In this document: positions 6,977 to 7,089 of the stretch, in pieces | Position numbering within the stretch: the first letter of the stretch is position 1 | How the letters are laid out: each line of letters begins with the position of its first letter | DNA from: Thermoflexales bacterium | Lineage (GTDB): Bacteria; Chloroflexota; Anaerolineae; Fen-1058 | Reading direction: 5' to 3' | Length of the DNA: 7,089 nt | Assembly: GCA_017882055.1 (NCBI GenBank) | Contig: JADGQE010000211.1 | Location: 1 to 7,089, forward strand | Translations under genes and position numbers: made by a program | The notes under the pieces: generated by a model | What the model saw: only the letters and a program-made list of their open reading frames with translations | Database searches by the model: none | Told to the model about the DNA's origin: nothing

Positions 6977-7017
6977 GAGAATAGTTGGTTCTAGAGCGGT
7001 TTCCGAGTTGATTTACG

Positions 7018-7088
7018 GTGTCACCCCGAGCATAGCGAGGGGTCTCTACGACAGCGGTAGAGATTCCTCGCTACGCTCGGAATGACAC
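7018..7088. repeat. Large palindromic (REP/MITE-like) repeat
   Basis: Arms 7018-7049 and 7057-7088 pair over 32 positions with three mismatches and two G-T pairs, around a 7-base loop (GACAGCG). The core is 'CCGAGC.TAGCGAGG' in one arm and 'CCTCGCTACGCTCGG' in the other, ending in GTGTCA/TGACAC. This sequence type is, from memory, a high-copy dispersed palindrome in Chloroflexota and several other environmental genomes. It carries no coding sequence. It ends 3 bp from the TAA that caps the zwf frame, and reaches the window edge, so flanking duplications cannot be checked. It could form a strong hairpin in RNA from either strand. Confidence 0.85.
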
Positions 7089-7089
7089 G

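Noticed and set aside
1..7089. CRISPR array, tRNA, rRNA or transposase
   Set aside because: No regularly spaced short repeats, no cloverleaf with anticodon arm, no rRNA core motifs and no transposase or integrase motifs were seen on either strand.

Overview
The window holds four protein-coding loci, all on the minus strand, and every intergenic space carries repeated or palindromic DNA. I see no RNA genes, CRISPR array, transposase or phage genes. The source looks like an environmental bacterium, most likely Chloroflexota (Anaerolineae-like). That rests on the long Thr/Pro 'TPTPT' linker after a lipoprotein signal, the G6PDH subtype, and the 'CATTCCGAGC..AGCGAGGAATC' palindrome at the right edge, a sequence type I recall as abundant in such genomes. 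The assignment is inferred, not proven.

Layout in the direction of transcription (right to left). At 7018-7088 is a near-perfect 71-bp palindromic repeat. It abuts zwf (glucose-6-phosphate dehydrogenase, 5449-6976). zwf has its catalytic core but no good start codon, and a cluster of small indels at 5647-5668 throws the conserved C-terminus into another frame. Next is a small membrane-anchored haem-binding (CxxCH) protein gene (4833-5255). It starts at TTG behind a strong Shine-Dalgarno and is interrupted by a single in-frame TGA at a position where the family has Trp. Both are therefore probably pseudogenes, or carry assembly errors. Then come an intact 977-residue protein with a C-terminal M28 zinc-peptidase domain behind about 620 residues of unrecognised sequence (1670-4603), and an intact 388-residue lipoprotein with two tandem copies of a Cys-pair domain (73-1239).

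The M28 and lipoprotein genes sit in matching frames of non-coding repeats. A two-block repeat (A) lies upstream of each (1358-1512 and 4650-4738), and a 38-bp repeat (B) lies shortly downstream of each (7-44 and 1611-1648), giving A-gene-B-A-gene-B. This modular arrangement and the two broken genes are the observations most worth following. I see no defence system or biosynthetic cluster. The four genes do not form an obvious pathway: one is central carbon metabolism, one a haem protein, one a peptidase, and one a surface lipoprotein.
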